Below are positions 17,595 through 26,292 of a DNA stretch of 64,000 nucleotides, one piece after another; the first letter of the stretch is position 1; every line of letters starts with the position of its first letter. Below the pieces are notes generated by a model that was not told the origin of the DNA, searched no databases, and was given only the letters and a program-made list of their open reading frames with translations. The position numbers and the translations under genes were made by a program. Source of the stretch: JAPOVO01 sp026708165 (GTDB taxonomy: Bacteria > Chloroflexota > UBA11872 > VXNJ01); contig OZ242360.1 of NCBI GenBank assembly GCA_965208775.1, positions 496,001 through 560,000 of the forward strand, written 5' to 3'.

Positions 17595-18635
17595 TTGATC
17601 ATCGTAGCGAAGGCTGACTCTAAGGAGTCGGACCTCGAAAACATCGAAGAGCGAATCAGGCTTGAAGGACTAAAACCTCACCGGATCGTTGGGGAGAATT
17701 CGACCATCATCGGAGTAATCGGGACATGTTCTCCAGATTTCCGAGAGCAGATGTCGGTATTCAAAGGCGTCGGACGGGTCATTCCGATCGACAAGTCGTA
17801 CAAGCTGGCGGCTAGGGGTGACGGGCGGCCTTCGACCGAAATTCAGGTAGGCAAAGACACTATCGTCGGCGGGGATTCGTTCGTCATGATGGCCGGTCCC
17901 TGCACGGTCGAGTCTCGCGAACAGCTAATCAGCACCGCCCAAGCCGTAAAGCGGGCGGGCGCCACCGTTCTTCGGGGCGGGGCCTACAAACCACGAAGCT
18001 CCCCCTACAGCTTCCAGGGGCTGGCGGAAACAGGCCTCCATTACCTGGAAGAGGCGAAGATCATAAGCGGGCTTCCCGTAATCACCGAGGTGATGGAACC
18101 CGGTCTTGTCGAGCACGTTGCCAGATGCGCAGACATACTTCAGATAGGGGCCCGCAACTGCCAGAACTTCCCTCTGCTCAATGCGGTAGGCCAAACGGAC
18201 AGACCCGTGATGCTCAAGCGTGGCGCCAGTTGCACCACGGAAGAATGGATAATGTCAGCCGAATACATAATGTCGGCGGGCAATCCGCGCGTGATGATGT
18301 GCGAACGCGGTATCCGCACGTTCGAGGACTACACGCGCAACACGCTCGATCTGAGCGCGATACCAATCATCAAGCGCCTGACGCACTTGCCCGTAATCTT
18401 CGACCCGTCTCACGCGACCGGAAAATGGCACCTGGTCAAGTCCTTGACTCTGGCCGGAATTGCCGCGGGAGCCGACGGAGCGCTGGTGGAGGTCCATCCG
18501 GCCCCGGATCTGGCCCTTTGCGACGGACCGCAGAGCCTGACATTCGAGAACTTCGCCGACCTGATGGAAAGGGCGGCCAGAGTCGCCGAGGCCGTGGACA
18601 GGCCAATCAGGTCGGCGGCGGCGGTCGCCGCCTAG
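17595..18635 (+). CDS. aroF: 3-deoxy-7-phosphoheptulonate (DAHP) synthase, type I-beta with N-terminal regulatory domain
   Basis: It condenses phosphoenolpyruvate with erythrose 4-phosphate, the first step of aromatic amino acid synthesis. 346 residues. Residues about 1-70 form a ferredoxin-like domain (MIIVAKADSKESDLENIEER) as in the Thermotoga enzyme, where it binds Tyr/Phe for feedback inhibition. The KDO8P-synthase-like barrel follows: FVMMAGPCTVESREQL, RGGAYKPRSSPYSFQG, LQIGARNCQNFPLLNAVG, ILKR-like PVMLKRG, and IFDPSHATGKW with metal ligands. Start TTG 17595 has GAGG 6 nt upstream. It heads a run with aroA, aroE, aroK and aroB, and is preceded by a leader peptide and terminator. Confidence 0.96.
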   Translation: MIIVAKADSKESDLENIEERIRLEGLKPHRIVGENSTIIGVIGTCSPDFREQMSVFKGVGRVIPIDKSYKLAARGDGRPSTEIQVGKDTIVGGDSFVMMAGPCTVESREQLISTAQAVKRAGATVLRGGAYKPRSSPYSFQGLAETGLHYLEEAKIISGLPVITEVMEPGLVEHVARCADILQIGARNCQNFPLLNAVGQTDRPVMLKRGASCTTEEWIMSAEYIMSAGNPRVMMCERGIRTFEDYTRNTLDLSAIPIIKRLTHLPVIFDPSHATGKWHLVKSLTLAGIAAGADGALVEVHPAPDLALCDGPQSLTFENFADLMERAARVAEAVDRPIRSAAAVAA

Positions 18636-18647
18636 CGGCAATTCAGG

Positions 18648-19964
18648 ATGACGACCGCCACCGCTGCAAGGGAGACGGCTGAAGTTTCAGCGCCTGAGAG
18701 ACTCAGGGGTGAAATCAGTCTCCCGGGCGATAAATCGATCACCCATCGGGCGATTCTGCTCAACGCGATGGCCGAGGGCGAGGCCCGAATCAGCCAGGCG
18801 GGGCTTGGCGCCGATTGCGTGAGAACCGTCGAGTGCCTGCGCTCTCTGGGAGTCGACATTCAATTCCTGTCGGATACCGACCTCCTGATCCGCGGCTCGG
18901 GATTCCAGGGGATGCAAGAACCGGACGAGGTGCTCGATTGTGGAAACGCCGGCACCGCTATGAGACTGCTGCTTGGCTTGGTGGCCGGTCTCGACGCATT
19001 CTCAGTGTTATCAGGAGATGCCTCGCTTCGCCGACGCCCCATGAGTCGTGTCGCCGATCCACTGCGCCTGATGGGAGCGGAGATCTGCGGACGAAACGGC
19101 GGACAAAACGCGCCAATCGCCGTAAATGGGGGTCATCTCAGCGGGATAGAAATCGAGCTTCCCGTCGCCAGCGCTCAGGTCAAGTCGGCCCTGCTCATAG
19201 CCGGCATGATGGCGAGCGGCGAAACGACGATCCGTCAGCCCGCGCTGTCGCGAAACCACACGGAGCTGATGCTCGCGTCGCAGGGCGTTCAAATCGACGC
19301 GAACGGGCTGACTTTGACAATCAAGGGCGGACAGCGCCCGATTCCAATCGACGTTCGTGTTCCTCGCGACGTCTCATCGGCGGCGTTCTGGCTGACAGCA
19401 GGAGCCATCCATCCGCAGGCCGATCTCACCATGCCGGGAGTGTCGATAAATCCCACCCGCGCGGGAGTCATTGACGTGTTGCGCGGCATGGGCGCGCAAA
19501 TCGACATCGTCCCAGACGGTAATGGCCCGGAGCCTACAGCCAGCCTGCGGGTCCGAAGCTCCAGGCTCCGCGCGACCCGAATCGATGGAGAGCAAATCCC
19601 AGTAGTCCAGGACGAGATTCCTATACTTGCGCTCGCAGCCACCCAGGCTGAGGGAAGGACCGAGATTCGCGATGCGCAGGAGCTGAGAATCAAGGAATCC
19701 GACCGTATATCCACTACCTGCCGGGAGCTCAACTCGCTTGGCGCGAATGTCGAGGAGCTGGCGGACGGACTGATTATCGAAGGGCCCACTCCCCTCAACG
19801 GCGCGGTCGTGGACTCACACGACGATCACCGGCTGGCGATGTGTCTCGGCGTGGCCGGGCTGGTTGCCGACGGGACTACCACGGTGCTCGGCGCCGATTC
19901 CGCTTCGGTGAGCTATCCGTCATTTTGGCCGGATCTTGCACGACTCTCCCTGAACAGTGTCTGA
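18648..19964 (+). CDS. aroA: 3-phosphoshikimate 1-carboxyvinyltransferase (EPSP synthase)
   Basis: It transfers the enolpyruvyl group from PEP to shikimate 3-phosphate. 438 residues, normal length. Diagnostic motifs in order: LPGDKSITHRAILLNAMAEG, CGNAGTAMRLLLGLVAGLDA, the phosphate-binding VASAQVKSALLIAGMMASGE, IRDAQELRIKESDRISTTCR and DSHDDHRLAMCLGVAGL. The NAGTAMRLL form with Gly-Thr-Ala-Met is the common glyphosate-sensitive (class I) pattern. ATG 18648 follows the DAHP synthase stop by 12 bp and the 3' end overlaps aroE by 8 bp, so the two are translationally linked. Confidence 0.97.
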   Translation: MTTATAARETAEVSAPERLRGEISLPGDKSITHRAILLNAMAEGEARISQAGLGADCVRTVECLRSLGVDIQFLSDTDLLIRGSGFQGMQEPDEVLDCGNAGTAMRLLLGLVAGLDAFSVLSGDASLRRRPMSRVADPLRLMGAEICGRNGGQNAPIAVNGGHLSGIEIELPVASAQVKSALLIAGMMASGETTIRQPALSRNHTELMLASQGVQIDANGLTLTIKGGQRPIPIDVRVPRDVSSAAFWLTAGAIHPQADLTMPGVSINPTRAGVIDVLRGMGAQIDIVPDGNGPEPTASLRVRSSRLRATRIDGEQIPVVQDEIPILALAATQAEGRTEIRDAQELRIKESDRISTTCRELNSLGANVEELADGLIIEGPTPLNGAVVDSHDDHRLAMCLGVAGLVADGTTTVLGADSASVSYPSFWPDLARLSLNSV

Positions 19965-20802
19965 CTGCTACGGCGCAATCGGATATCCGCTAGGCCATAC
20001 GGTCTCTCCGGCATTTCAGCAGGCCGCATTCGACGAGCTGGGCATCGACGCGACGTATATGGCAATCGAGACTCCGACCAGCGATCTGTCCCGCCGCATG
20101 AGCGAGGTCAGGAACGGACGCTGGGCGGGACTCAACGTTACGATCCCGCACAAGTCTGCGATCCCGCGGTTCCTGGACGGCACGGCTGAAACCGCCGCCG
20201 CAGCGGGAGCGGTCAATACCATCTATTGGAGGAATGGACGCCTGCTCGGAGAGAACACAGACGTGCCCGCCATTGGGACGGTACTCGAAAACGCCGAGGT
20301 CAAGAAGGGAATCCGCGCCCTGGTCGTAGGAGCAGGCGGCGCCGCACGCGCGGCCTTACTGTCACTGACAGCACGCAGCGATGACGTGGTCATCGCCAAT
20401 CGAACAAGATCCAACGCCGAAGCGACCATAAACGCCGTAACGCCGGAACAGGAGATCGAGATTCTCGATCTGAATAGTCCGTCCATTGGCAAAGTCGCAA
20501 CCGAATGCGAGCTTATCGTCAATACAACCTCGGTAGGGATGAGCGGCGGTCCGGCGCCAGACGAATCGCCGCTTCCAACCTCGGCCTTAAGACTCGGCCA
20601 GGTGGTGTTCGACGTCGTCTACCGCCCCGAAGTCACGCCGCTGTTGGCACAGGCCGCCGAAGCAGGATGTCGGACCATAGGCGGTCTTGAAATGCTCGTA
20701 ATTCAGGGCGCGTTGAGCTTTGAGCTATGGACGGGCAAGCCCGCGCCGCTCGACACCATGATGCGCGCGGCGCGAACCGCTCTCGCGACGGACTCGGGGT
20801 AG
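19957..20802 (+). CDS. aroE: Shikimate dehydrogenase
   Basis: It reduces 3-dehydroshikimate to shikimate with NADPH. 281 residues. Substrate domain: GYPLGHTVSPAFQQAAFDEL, then NVTIPHKS with the catalytic Lys and LLGENTDVPAIGT with the Asp. The Rossmann domain has ALVVGAGGAARAALLSLTAR and VIANRTRSNAEATI with the NADP-selecting NRT. The end (MLVIQGALSFELWTGKPAP) is typical. GTG 19957 overlaps aroA by 8 bp, and the stop is followed within 2 bp by the shikimate kinase start. Confidence 0.96.
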   Translation: MSDCYGAIGYPLGHTVSPAFQQAAFDELGIDATYMAIETPTSDLSRRMSEVRNGRWAGLNVTIPHKSAIPRFLDGTAETAAAAGAVNTIYWRNGRLLGENTDVPAIGTVLENAEVKKGIRALVVGAGGAARAALLSLTARSDDVVIANRTRSNAEATINAVTPEQEIEILDLNSPSIGKVATECELIVNTTSVGMSGGPAPDESPLPTSALRLGQVVFDVVYRPEVTPLLAQAAEAGCRTIGGLEMLVIQGALSFELWTGKPAPLDTMMRAARTALATDSG

Positions 20803-20804
20803 CC

Positions 20805-21371
20805 TTGACGCGTTGGACGTTGCCAGTGCAGCGAGTGTTCATCACCGGACTTAGCGGGTCCGGCAAATCGACCGTCGGGCGGATCGCGGCGCGCAGACTA
20901 GGATGGCGCGCGGTGGACACGGACAAAATAGTGGTTCGCGAAGCCGGTATGTCGATAGACGACATCTTCAAGAGCTTTGGCGAGCGTGAATTCCGGCGGC
21001 GCGAGCGAGGAGCCCTGATGTCAACGCTAGAGCAGAACCGCGTGCTGGTCGCGACAGGCGGCGGCATAGTGCTCGACTCACGCAATCGCAGCGACATGCT
21101 CAGCAGCGGGCTTGCAGTCTATATAAAGGCCAGCCCCAGAAGCTGCGCGCTGCATCTCAAGAGCTCGAAGAGAGGCGAAAAGAGGCCGCTCCTCGAAGGT
21201 GATGATGGGCTCGAGAGCCGTCTGCGAACCATGCTGGCCGAGCGCTCACAGCTCTACGAGACGGCGCACTTGACGGTCGATGGAGAGAGGGAGCGCGTCG
21301 GCGAGCTCGTAACCGACTTCCTCGCGGCGCTCGCCCACGCGGGTGTGACTGACGCCGACAACCTGCCGTGA
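20805..21371 (+). CDS. aroK: Shikimate kinase
   Basis: It phosphorylates shikimate at the 3-position. About 188 residues. Walker A FITGLSGSGKSTVGRIAARR; shikimate-binding VDTDKIVVREAGMSIDDIFK, then FGEREFRRRERGAL and VATGGGIVL; the lid region is KRGEKRPLLEG. I chose TTG 20805, 2 bp after the aroE stop with GGGGT upstream; the frame continues upstream inside aroE but that part is not conserved. GTG 20826 is a possible shorter start. The stop overlaps the aroB GTG by 4 bp. Confidence 0.95.
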   Translation: MTRWTLPVQRVFITGLSGSGKSTVGRIAARRLGWRAVDTDKIVVREAGMSIDDIFKSFGEREFRRRERGALMSTLEQNRVLVATGGGIVLDSRNRSDMLSSGLAVYIKASPRSCALHLKSSKRGEKRPLLEGDDGLESRLRTMLAERSQLYETAHLTVDGERERVGELVTDFLAALAHAGVTDADNLP

Positions 21372-22429
21372 GCGTAGCCGACTCGGTAGTCGTCGGAAGG
21401 TCAATGCTGGATCGCCTACCCGGCGAACTGGAGGCCAAGGGCCTTGGCGGCACAGTATTCATTGTCACCGACACCGCCGTTGGAGAGCGCCATCTCGCAT
21501 CGGTCGAAACGGTGCTTAATGGAGCAGGTTGGCGCGTACAAAGCAAGCAGATACATCCGGGCGAGCAGTCGAAGTCGCTGGAGGAGGCGGCAAGGTTATA
21601 CGACTGGCTGCGCCGATCGGAGGCCGAGCGCGGCGACACCGTGCTCGCGCTCGGCGGGGGAGTGATAGGCGATCTCGCAGGCTTCGTCGCCGCGACCTAT
21701 TTGCGCGGCATGAAGTGGGCGCAGGTCGCGACCACCCTGCTCGCGCAAGTCGATAGCAGCATCGGCGGCAAGGTAGCCGTCGATCTTCCGGACGGGAAGA
21801 ACCTGGTCGGCGCGTTTCACAATGCGTCGCTTTCGTTCCTCGACACCGCGCTGCTGGACAGCCTGCCAGTCAATCAGCTTCGCGCCGGGTGGGCCGAGGT
21901 AATCAAGACGGCAATTGTGCTCGACAGCGAGTTCTTCGAGAATCTGGAAAAACAACTCGACGATCCCGGCCAGCCGGACCTTCTGACAATGGCGGTCGAG
22001 CAGTCCGCAGCACACAAGGCAAGAATCGTGGACCAAGACCCTCACGACAAAGGAGTCCGCGCCCTACTTAACTACGGGCATACAATCGGCCATGCAATTG
22101 AAGCGTCCACCGGCTACAGCAAATACCTGCACGGCGAAGCGGTCGCGGTGGGAATCGCCGGGGCCGCCGCGCTCTCGCGAAAGATGGGAGTCCTGGACGC
22201 CGCGGACGAGCTGCGGCAGGTGGATCTCTTGCGACGGGTGGGACTACCGGTCACGTTCGCCGGAACCGATCCCGACGCCGTGGAAGCGGCGATGCGTCAC
22301 GACAAGAAGGTAATGGACGGACGGCCTCGGTGGGTTTTTGCCGAAGCCATTGGCAGCGGCTCGTTCGGTCATATTGCGCCGCGGCGCTTCGAGCGCGAAG
22401 TGATCGAAGACCTTTACGAAGGCCGTTAG
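21368..22429 (+). CDS. aroB: 3-dehydroquinate synthase
   Basis: It cyclises DAHP to 3-dehydroquinate using NAD and a divalent metal. 353 residues. NAD site and core: TVLALGGGVIGDLAGFVAAT, QVATTLLAQVDSSIGGKVAV, LPDGKNLVGAFHNASL. Metal-binding LRAGWAEVIKTAIVLD and LLNYGHTIGHAIEAST, LHGEAVAVGIAGA. GTG 21368 overlaps the aroK stop by 4 bp (GTGA), so it is the last gene of this run. Dehydroquinate dehydratase and chorismate synthase are not in the window and must be elsewhere. Confidence 0.96.
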   Translation: MSVADSVVVGRSMLDRLPGELEAKGLGGTVFIVTDTAVGERHLASVETVLNGAGWRVQSKQIHPGEQSKSLEEAARLYDWLRRSEAERGDTVLALGGGVIGDLAGFVAATYLRGMKWAQVATTLLAQVDSSIGGKVAVDLPDGKNLVGAFHNASLSFLDTALLDSLPVNQLRAGWAEVIKTAIVLDSEFFENLEKQLDDPGQPDLLTMAVEQSAAHKARIVDQDPHDKGVRALLNYGHTIGHAIEASTGYSKYLHGEAVAVGIAGAAALSRKMGVLDAADELRQVDLLRRVGLPVTFAGTDPDAVEAAMRHDKKVMDGRPRWVFAEAIGSGSFGHIAPRRFEREVIEDLYEGR

Positions 22430-22534
22430 CGGACACTCGACCGGCTCCGAACTCCTGGAGCATGGCGATCGGGCCTCGATAGTAGAATTCTCTTCGAATG
22501 AAGCCCCGGCGCGGTCCGCGCCGACTGGTGGTCG

Positions 22535-22954
22535 ATGGAAGCTCTAGGTCGATACCTAACATACGGAATCGCGTTTTCGGGCGCGTTTCTCGCGTCCGTA
22601 TGGCTCGCATCCGCATTCTGGGCCTATCACGACATAGGCGCCCGAACACACGACATCTACGTCCGTCTGTTCGCCACTCTCATGGTCGTCTTGCTGGGAC
22701 CCTTCGGCGTGGCGCTATACCTCGTGATGCGCCCCAGGGAAACCCTGGACGAGGCATACGAACGAGCTTTGGGCGAGGAGGCGCTTCTTCGCGAAATCGA
22801 GGAGGCCGAATACTGCCCAACCTGCCGCCATCGCGCGAAACCGGATTACCTGGTATGCCCGAATTGCCACGCCGAGCTTCGCACGACGTGCGGAAACTGT
22901 AGCCGCCCGCGAGAGCTGCATTGGGACGTTTGTCCATATTGCGGCGAGCCGTGA
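22535..22954 (+). CDS. Two-helix membrane protein with C-terminal zinc ribbon
   Basis: 139 residues. Two membrane helices (LTYGIAFSGAFLASVWLASA and IYVRLFATLMVVLLGPFGVA) precede an amphipathic Glu-rich linker and a double zinc ribbon: EYCPTCRHRAKPDYLVCPNC then TTCGNCSRPRELHWDVCPYC, eight Cys in four CxxC pairs. The C-terminal domain is thus cytoplasmic and probably binds two zinc ions. I recognise the domain type but not a function. The stop overlaps the radC GTG by 4 bp, so the two are co-translated. A 6-bp hairpin (22508-22522) lies just upstream of ATG 22535. Confidence 0.75.
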   Translation: MEALGRYLTYGIAFSGAFLASVWLASAFWAYHDIGARTHDIYVRLFATLMVVLLGPFGVALYLVMRPRETLDEAYERALGEEALLREIEEAEYCPTCRHRAKPDYLVCPNCHAELRTTCGNCSRPRELHWDVCPYCGEP

Positions 22955-23706
22955 GCTCAGACGGTCAGGCACAAGCAACCGGCAGCCCGAGAACGCAAGA
23001 TTCCACGCCATACCGCGTCCGAATAGCGCAAATGGCTCCGTCCGATCGACCACGGGAACGTCTTGCGGCACATGGCGCCGAGAACCTCTCGAACCCTGAG
23101 CTGATCGCCATCATTCTTAGGACCGGTACCAGCCGCGGCAGCGCGCTCGATCTGGCGGACGAGCTGCTTTCCCGCTTCGGCGGCCTCATGGGACTTGCCC
23201 AGTCTGACACGCTTGCGCTTCAAGAGGTGTCAGGCATCGGCGCCGCAAAAGCGGCCGAGCTTAGAGCTACGCTTGAAATCGGGCACAGGCTCGTGCTCGC
23301 CCGGGCCGGAAACGACGACAAGCCGAGAATTGGGTCTTCCGCCGACGCCGCGGCGCTGATAGGACCGCCGCTCCGGCTTCTGGAACAGGAGAGTCTGCGC
23401 GTCGCCTTGCTCGACACCCGGCACAGAGTCCTCGGCGTCGAAACGGTAGCCACCGGTTCGCTCAATGTAGTCTCCGCGCGTGTTGGCGACATTTTCCGGG
23501 CCGCCGTACGACGCAACTGCGCGGCGCTGGTCCTCGCCCACAACCACCCGAGCGGCGACACGGAGCCGTCCACCGACGACATCAACCTCACGCGACGGGC
23601 AATCGAGGGAGGCAAGCTGCTCGGCATAAACGTGCTCGATCATCTCGTAATCGGCAGCTCCGGCGACGGGTATGCCAGCATTCGCGAAGTTAGCGATCTC
23701 TGGTGA
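22951..23706 (+). CDS. radC: RadC-family protein with JAB/MPN metalloprotease-like domain
   Basis: About 251 residues. The N-terminal helix-hairpin-helix part has RPRERLAAHGAENLSNPELI, TLALQEVSGIGAAKAAEL. The JAB domain carries the JAMM zinc signature VLAHNHPSGDTEPSTDDINL. GTG 22951 forms a 4-bp overlap with the previous stop. The family is called RadC but a DNA repair role is not supported by recent work; its job is unclear. It is followed by gamma-carbonic anhydrase on the same strand. Confidence 0.9.
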   Translation: MSSDGQAQATGSPRTQDSTPYRVRIAQMAPSDRPRERLAAHGAENLSNPELIAIILRTGTSRGSALDLADELLSRFGGLMGLAQSDTLALQEVSGIGAAKAAELRATLEIGHRLVLARAGNDDKPRIGSSADAAALIGPPLRLLEQESLRVALLDTRHRVLGVETVATGSLNVVSARVGDIFRAAVRRNCAALVLAHNHPSGDTEPSTDDINLTRRAIEGGKLLGINVLDHLVIGSSGDGYASIREVSDLW

Positions 23707-23785
23707 CAACGATGTGCTCGGAAAAAGACATGTCCATCGAATTCCGGGGCGGGCTTTACGTCGGCGTCAGACGGTCCAGGCGGGT

Positions 23786-24331
23786 GTGAAGATAGACACT
23801 TCGGCGCAGCTAATTCCCTATGACGGCAACAGACCGCAAGTCGCCGGCGGTGTTTATTTGGCCGCCGGCGTCGTCCTGGTGGGGAGCGTCTACGTCGCTG
23901 AGGGCGCAAGCATCTGGTTCAACGCCGTGCTGAGGGCGGACTACGAGCCTATCCACATAGGCAAGAACACCAACATCCAGGACGGGACGGTGGTGCATAT
24001 CGATCACGGATTTCCAACGGTTGTAGGCGATGACGTGACGGTCGGCCACGCGGCCGTCATTCACGGGGCCGTTGTTGGAGACGGCTCTCTGATCGGCATG
24101 AACAGCACGCTGCTGACCGGGTCTCGCGTTGGGGCGGGATGCCTTGTAGCCGCGGGTGCGGTCATCCGGGAGCACGCCGAGTTTGGCGACCGGGCGCTGA
24201 TAGCGGGAGTTCCGGCCAAGCAGATCGGGACAGTCAGTGACGAGATGTTCGAGCGCATGGCCCAGAACACCAGTTCTTACGTGAGCCTGGGAGCCGAGTA
24301 TCTGGCGATGCTCGGAGCGGACGGTCCCTAG
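23786..24331 (+). CDS. Gamma-class carbonic anhydrase / hexapeptide repeat protein
   Basis: About 181 residues forming a left-handed parallel beta-helix: repeats such as GVVLVGSVYVAEGASIWFNA, VLRADYEPIHIGKNTNIQDG, then TVVHIDHGFPTVVGDDVTVG and HAAVIHGAVVGDGSLIGMNS. The three zinc-binding His (HIDHG, GHAAVIHG) match the gamma-carbonic anhydrase YrdA/PaaY group. GTG 23786 gives the normal family length; upstream codons in this frame overlap radC and are not conserved. It probably acts in CO2/bicarbonate exchange or as a related hydrolase. Confidence 0.92.
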   Translation: MKIDTSAQLIPYDGNRPQVAGGVYLAAGVVLVGSVYVAEGASIWFNAVLRADYEPIHIGKNTNIQDGTVVHIDHGFPTVVGDDVTVGHAAVIHGAVVGDGSLIGMNSTLLTGSRVGAGCLVAAGAVIREHAEFGDRALIAGVPAKQIGTVSDEMFERMAQNTSSYVSLGAEYLAMLGADGP

Positions 24332-24386
24332 CGCCGCTCGATTCAACTCTGGTCAAGAGCGGCATCGCGGTAGTATCGTGCTTGGT

Positions 24387-24680
24387 ATGGCGAGAGTTTT
24401 GGCTGATGCAACGGTCGGGACCGCCCGCGCGGCGGCGGTTGTAAGCGTGCGGCTCTTCGCGGGCGCGGCAGAAGCCGCAGGAGTTAGAGTCCACCGAATG
24501 TCGATCGAAGACGGCGCTACGGTGGACGTAGCTTTCGACCGTATGGTCGAGGAGTTTCCGGCCCTGGCCGCACTGAAGTCCAGTCTCAAATTCGCCGTAA
24601 ACCAGGAGTTCGTGGAGATGGACCAAAGACTCTCCGACGGTGACGAAATGGCGGTCATTCCGCCGGTGAGCGGTGGCTAG
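24387..24680 (+). CDS. moaD: Molybdopterin synthase sulfur carrier subunit MoaD
   Basis: 97 residues with a ubiquitin-like fold and the C-terminal diglycine (MAVIPPVSGG) that becomes a thiocarboxylate and donates sulfur to cPMP. The pattern VRLFAGAAEAAGVRVHRM, then VNQEFVEMDQRLSDGDEMAV is typical of MoaD. The N-terminus is longer than usual by about 20 residues, so an internal start is possible. It overlaps moaE by 8 bp, consistent with equimolar production. Confidence 0.9.
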   Translation: MARVLADATVGTARAAAVVSVRLFAGAAEAAGVRVHRMSIEDGATVDVAFDRMVEEFPALAALKSSLKFAVNQEFVEMDQRLSDGDEMAVIPPVSGG

Positions 24681-25113
24681 GATAGTCAAGATCGTCGAAG
24701 GTCAGATCGACTTTCACGAAGCGCTGGAGGCCGCCCGCAGTCCGCGAAACGGCGGCCTTGCGACCTTCTACGGCAGCACTCGCGACAACTCCGAGGGCAA
24801 GTCGGTACACCGGCTTTTCTACGAGGCGTACAAGCCGATGGCCGTCGCCAAAATGGAAGAGATAGCCGATCAAATCCGCGAAAAGTGGGGGGTTGAGGAC
24901 ATAGCGATGGTCCACCGAATCGGCGAGGTTCCCATCGGCGAGGTAAGCGTATTCATAGCAGCCGGCTCGCCGCATCGGGTCGAGGCCTTTTCGGCGTGTC
25001 GGTTCGCCATCGACACGCTCAAGGAAACCGTGCCCATTTGGAAGAAGGAGTTCTTCGACGACGGTGAAGTGTGGGTGGGCCAGACGCCGTCGGGTCGGGA
25101 ATCCGGCGACTAG
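24673..25113 (+). CDS. moaE: Molybdopterin synthase catalytic subunit MoaE
   Basis: 146 residues. It joins with MoaD to insert two sulfurs into cyclic pyranopterin monophosphate. Motifs: GGLATFYGSTRDNSEGKSVH, LFYEAYKPMAVAKMEEIADQ, then MVHRIGEVPIGEVSVFIAAG, SPHRVEAFSACRFAIDTLKE and VPIWKKEFFDDGEVWV with the conserved Lys. GTG 24673 overlaps moaD. The presence of moaD-moaE points to molybdenum-cofactor enzymes in this organism, none of which is in the window. Confidence 0.95.
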   Translation: MARIVKIVEGQIDFHEALEAARSPRNGGLATFYGSTRDNSEGKSVHRLFYEAYKPMAVAKMEEIADQIREKWGVEDIAMVHRIGEVPIGEVSVFIAAGSPHRVEAFSACRFAIDTLKETVPIWKKEFFDDGEVWVGQTPSGRESGD

Positions 25114-25134
25114 ACCTCGACGGAGTCGCGGCAG

Positions 25135-25815
25135 GTGAAGGTCGACCTCCACTGCCACACCGAGTTTTCGAGCGATTGCAGCACTCCGGTCGCGAAAGTC
25201 CTGAAAACGTATCGAGACCGGGGCATCGACTGCGCCGCGATCACGGACCATAACGAGATAGAGGGGGCGCTGGAGGCCCAGCGCCTCGGCATTATCCGTG
25301 TGATCGTGGGCGAAGAGATTATGACGACCCAGGGCGAGGTTATCGGCTTATTCCTGAACGAGCGGATACCTAAGGGATTGCCGCCCCGTGAAGCGGTCGA
25401 GGCCATCCGCTCGCAGGGAGGCGTGGTGATCGCGCCGCATCCGACCGACCGGCTGCGAGGCAGCGCCTTGCGGCCAGCCGCGCTCGCCGATCTGGCGGAT
25501 TGCCTGGACATGGTTGAGATCTTCAACGGCCGCACGGTGCTGTCCAGCGACAACGAAGCCGCACGCCGGTTCCAGGAATCCAACGGGCGGATCCCGTGCG
25601 TCGGCAGCGACGCGCACACAGTGCAAGAGATCGGCGGCTGCTATAACGAAATCGACGAGTTTGACGGCCCCGAAGACTTTCTCGCCAAGATGGCGTCCGC
25701 CCGGCTGGTCACCGCCAAGAGTCCGTTTCGGGTGCACTTCCACTCAACCTTCGCCAAGCTCCAAAGCCGCCTCGCCCGCCGGAAGAAACTCAGAGACGAA
25801 GTCCTCCGCTCGTAG
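25135..25815 (+). CDS. PHP-domain metal-dependent phosphoesterase
   Basis: 226 residues. The PHP metal ligands are all present: VDLHCHTEFSSDCSTP, ITDHNEIEGALEAQ, VIAPHPTDRL and CVGSDAHTVQEIGGCYNEID. Such proteins hydrolyse phosphoesters (for example histidinol phosphate, 3',5'-nucleotide phosphates or RNA ends); substrate here not determined. The C-terminal Arg/Lys-rich tail (FAKLQSRLARRKKLRDEVL) is an extra. Start GTG 25135. It follows moaE by 21 bp and is followed by a long non-coding stretch. Confidence 0.9.
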   Translation: MKVDLHCHTEFSSDCSTPVAKVLKTYRDRGIDCAAITDHNEIEGALEAQRLGIIRVIVGEEIMTTQGEVIGLFLNERIPKGLPPREAVEAIRSQGGVVIAPHPTDRLRGSALRPAALADLADCLDMVEIFNGRTVLSSDNEAARRFQESNGRIPCVGSDAHTVQEIGGCYNEIDEFDGPEDFLAKMASARLVTAKSPFRVHFHSTFAKLQSRLARRKKLRDEVLRS

Positions 25816-25829
25816 AGGGCGCGATCCGT

Positions 25830-25885
25830 CCGAAGCGAACGGCGGGACAGACAGGCAAAGTCCCCCGAACCGAATGGCGGGGCAG
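25830..25885. repeat. Imperfect direct repeat pair
   Basis: Two 21-bp copies (25830-25850 and 25865-25885) share 18 positions, starting CCGAA-CGAA-GGCGGG-CAG. They lie just after the PHP gene. They could be remnants of a dispersed intergenic repeat. Confidence 0.5.
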
Positions 25886-26180
25886 GCACCGACACCAGGC
25901 AGTGTTTGTACTGTGAATCGCGCTGTTTTTGAAAATTACCCTGTGAAGATTGAAAAATGAACAATCGTGACAGACTGATATGACAGCCTTCGTTGTGCTT
26001 GTCAATACTTCACACAAATCTCCTGAAATGGTTGTGCGCGGGCCAGGCAGGGTTCGGGATGATCGTCGATTCAATTCGTCTCGATCGCCCCGAGGAAGGC
26101 CCAACCAATTCGAGCGCACGCGACGAACGCCACAGTCTCGTCGACCACTGAGTTTCCCGCCCCGTGTCGGGTACCGGGCA

Positions 26181-26206
26181 GGCCCTTCGACGGGCTCAGG
26201 GCAGGC
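26181..26206. repeat. REP-like element containing CCTTCGACGGGCTCAGGGC
   Basis: The segment GGCCCTTCGACGGGCTCAGG continuing GCAGGC matches, from memory, a short dispersed motif (CCTTCGACAGGCTCAGGG type) common in intergenic DNA of several bacterial phyla. It carries a small inverted repeat (GCCCT and AGGGC). Only one copy is seen in this window. Confidence 0.45.
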
Positions 26207-26292
26207 TGTCCGTGCGTAGGGACGGGTAAATGGATGGGGATTCTCATGGCATATTGAAGTGCATTTTTGGCGAGGCAAACGCCATCAGGTTA

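Larger units (their letters stand above)
25816..26292. other. Non-coding stretch with short repeats
   Basis: About 480 nt with no credible gene. It holds two imperfect copies (18 of 21 bases alike) of CCGAAGCGAACGGCGGGACA-type sequence at 25830-25850 and 25865-25885, a REP-like element at 26181-26206, and AT-richer sequence near 25910-26010. No RNA gene was recognised. Confidence 0.5.

Noticed and set aside
22508..22522. GC-rich hairpin (GGCGCGGTCCGCGCC) as a terminator
   Set aside because: No U-tract follows and it lies just before the start of the zinc-ribbon gene, so it is at most a leader hairpin.
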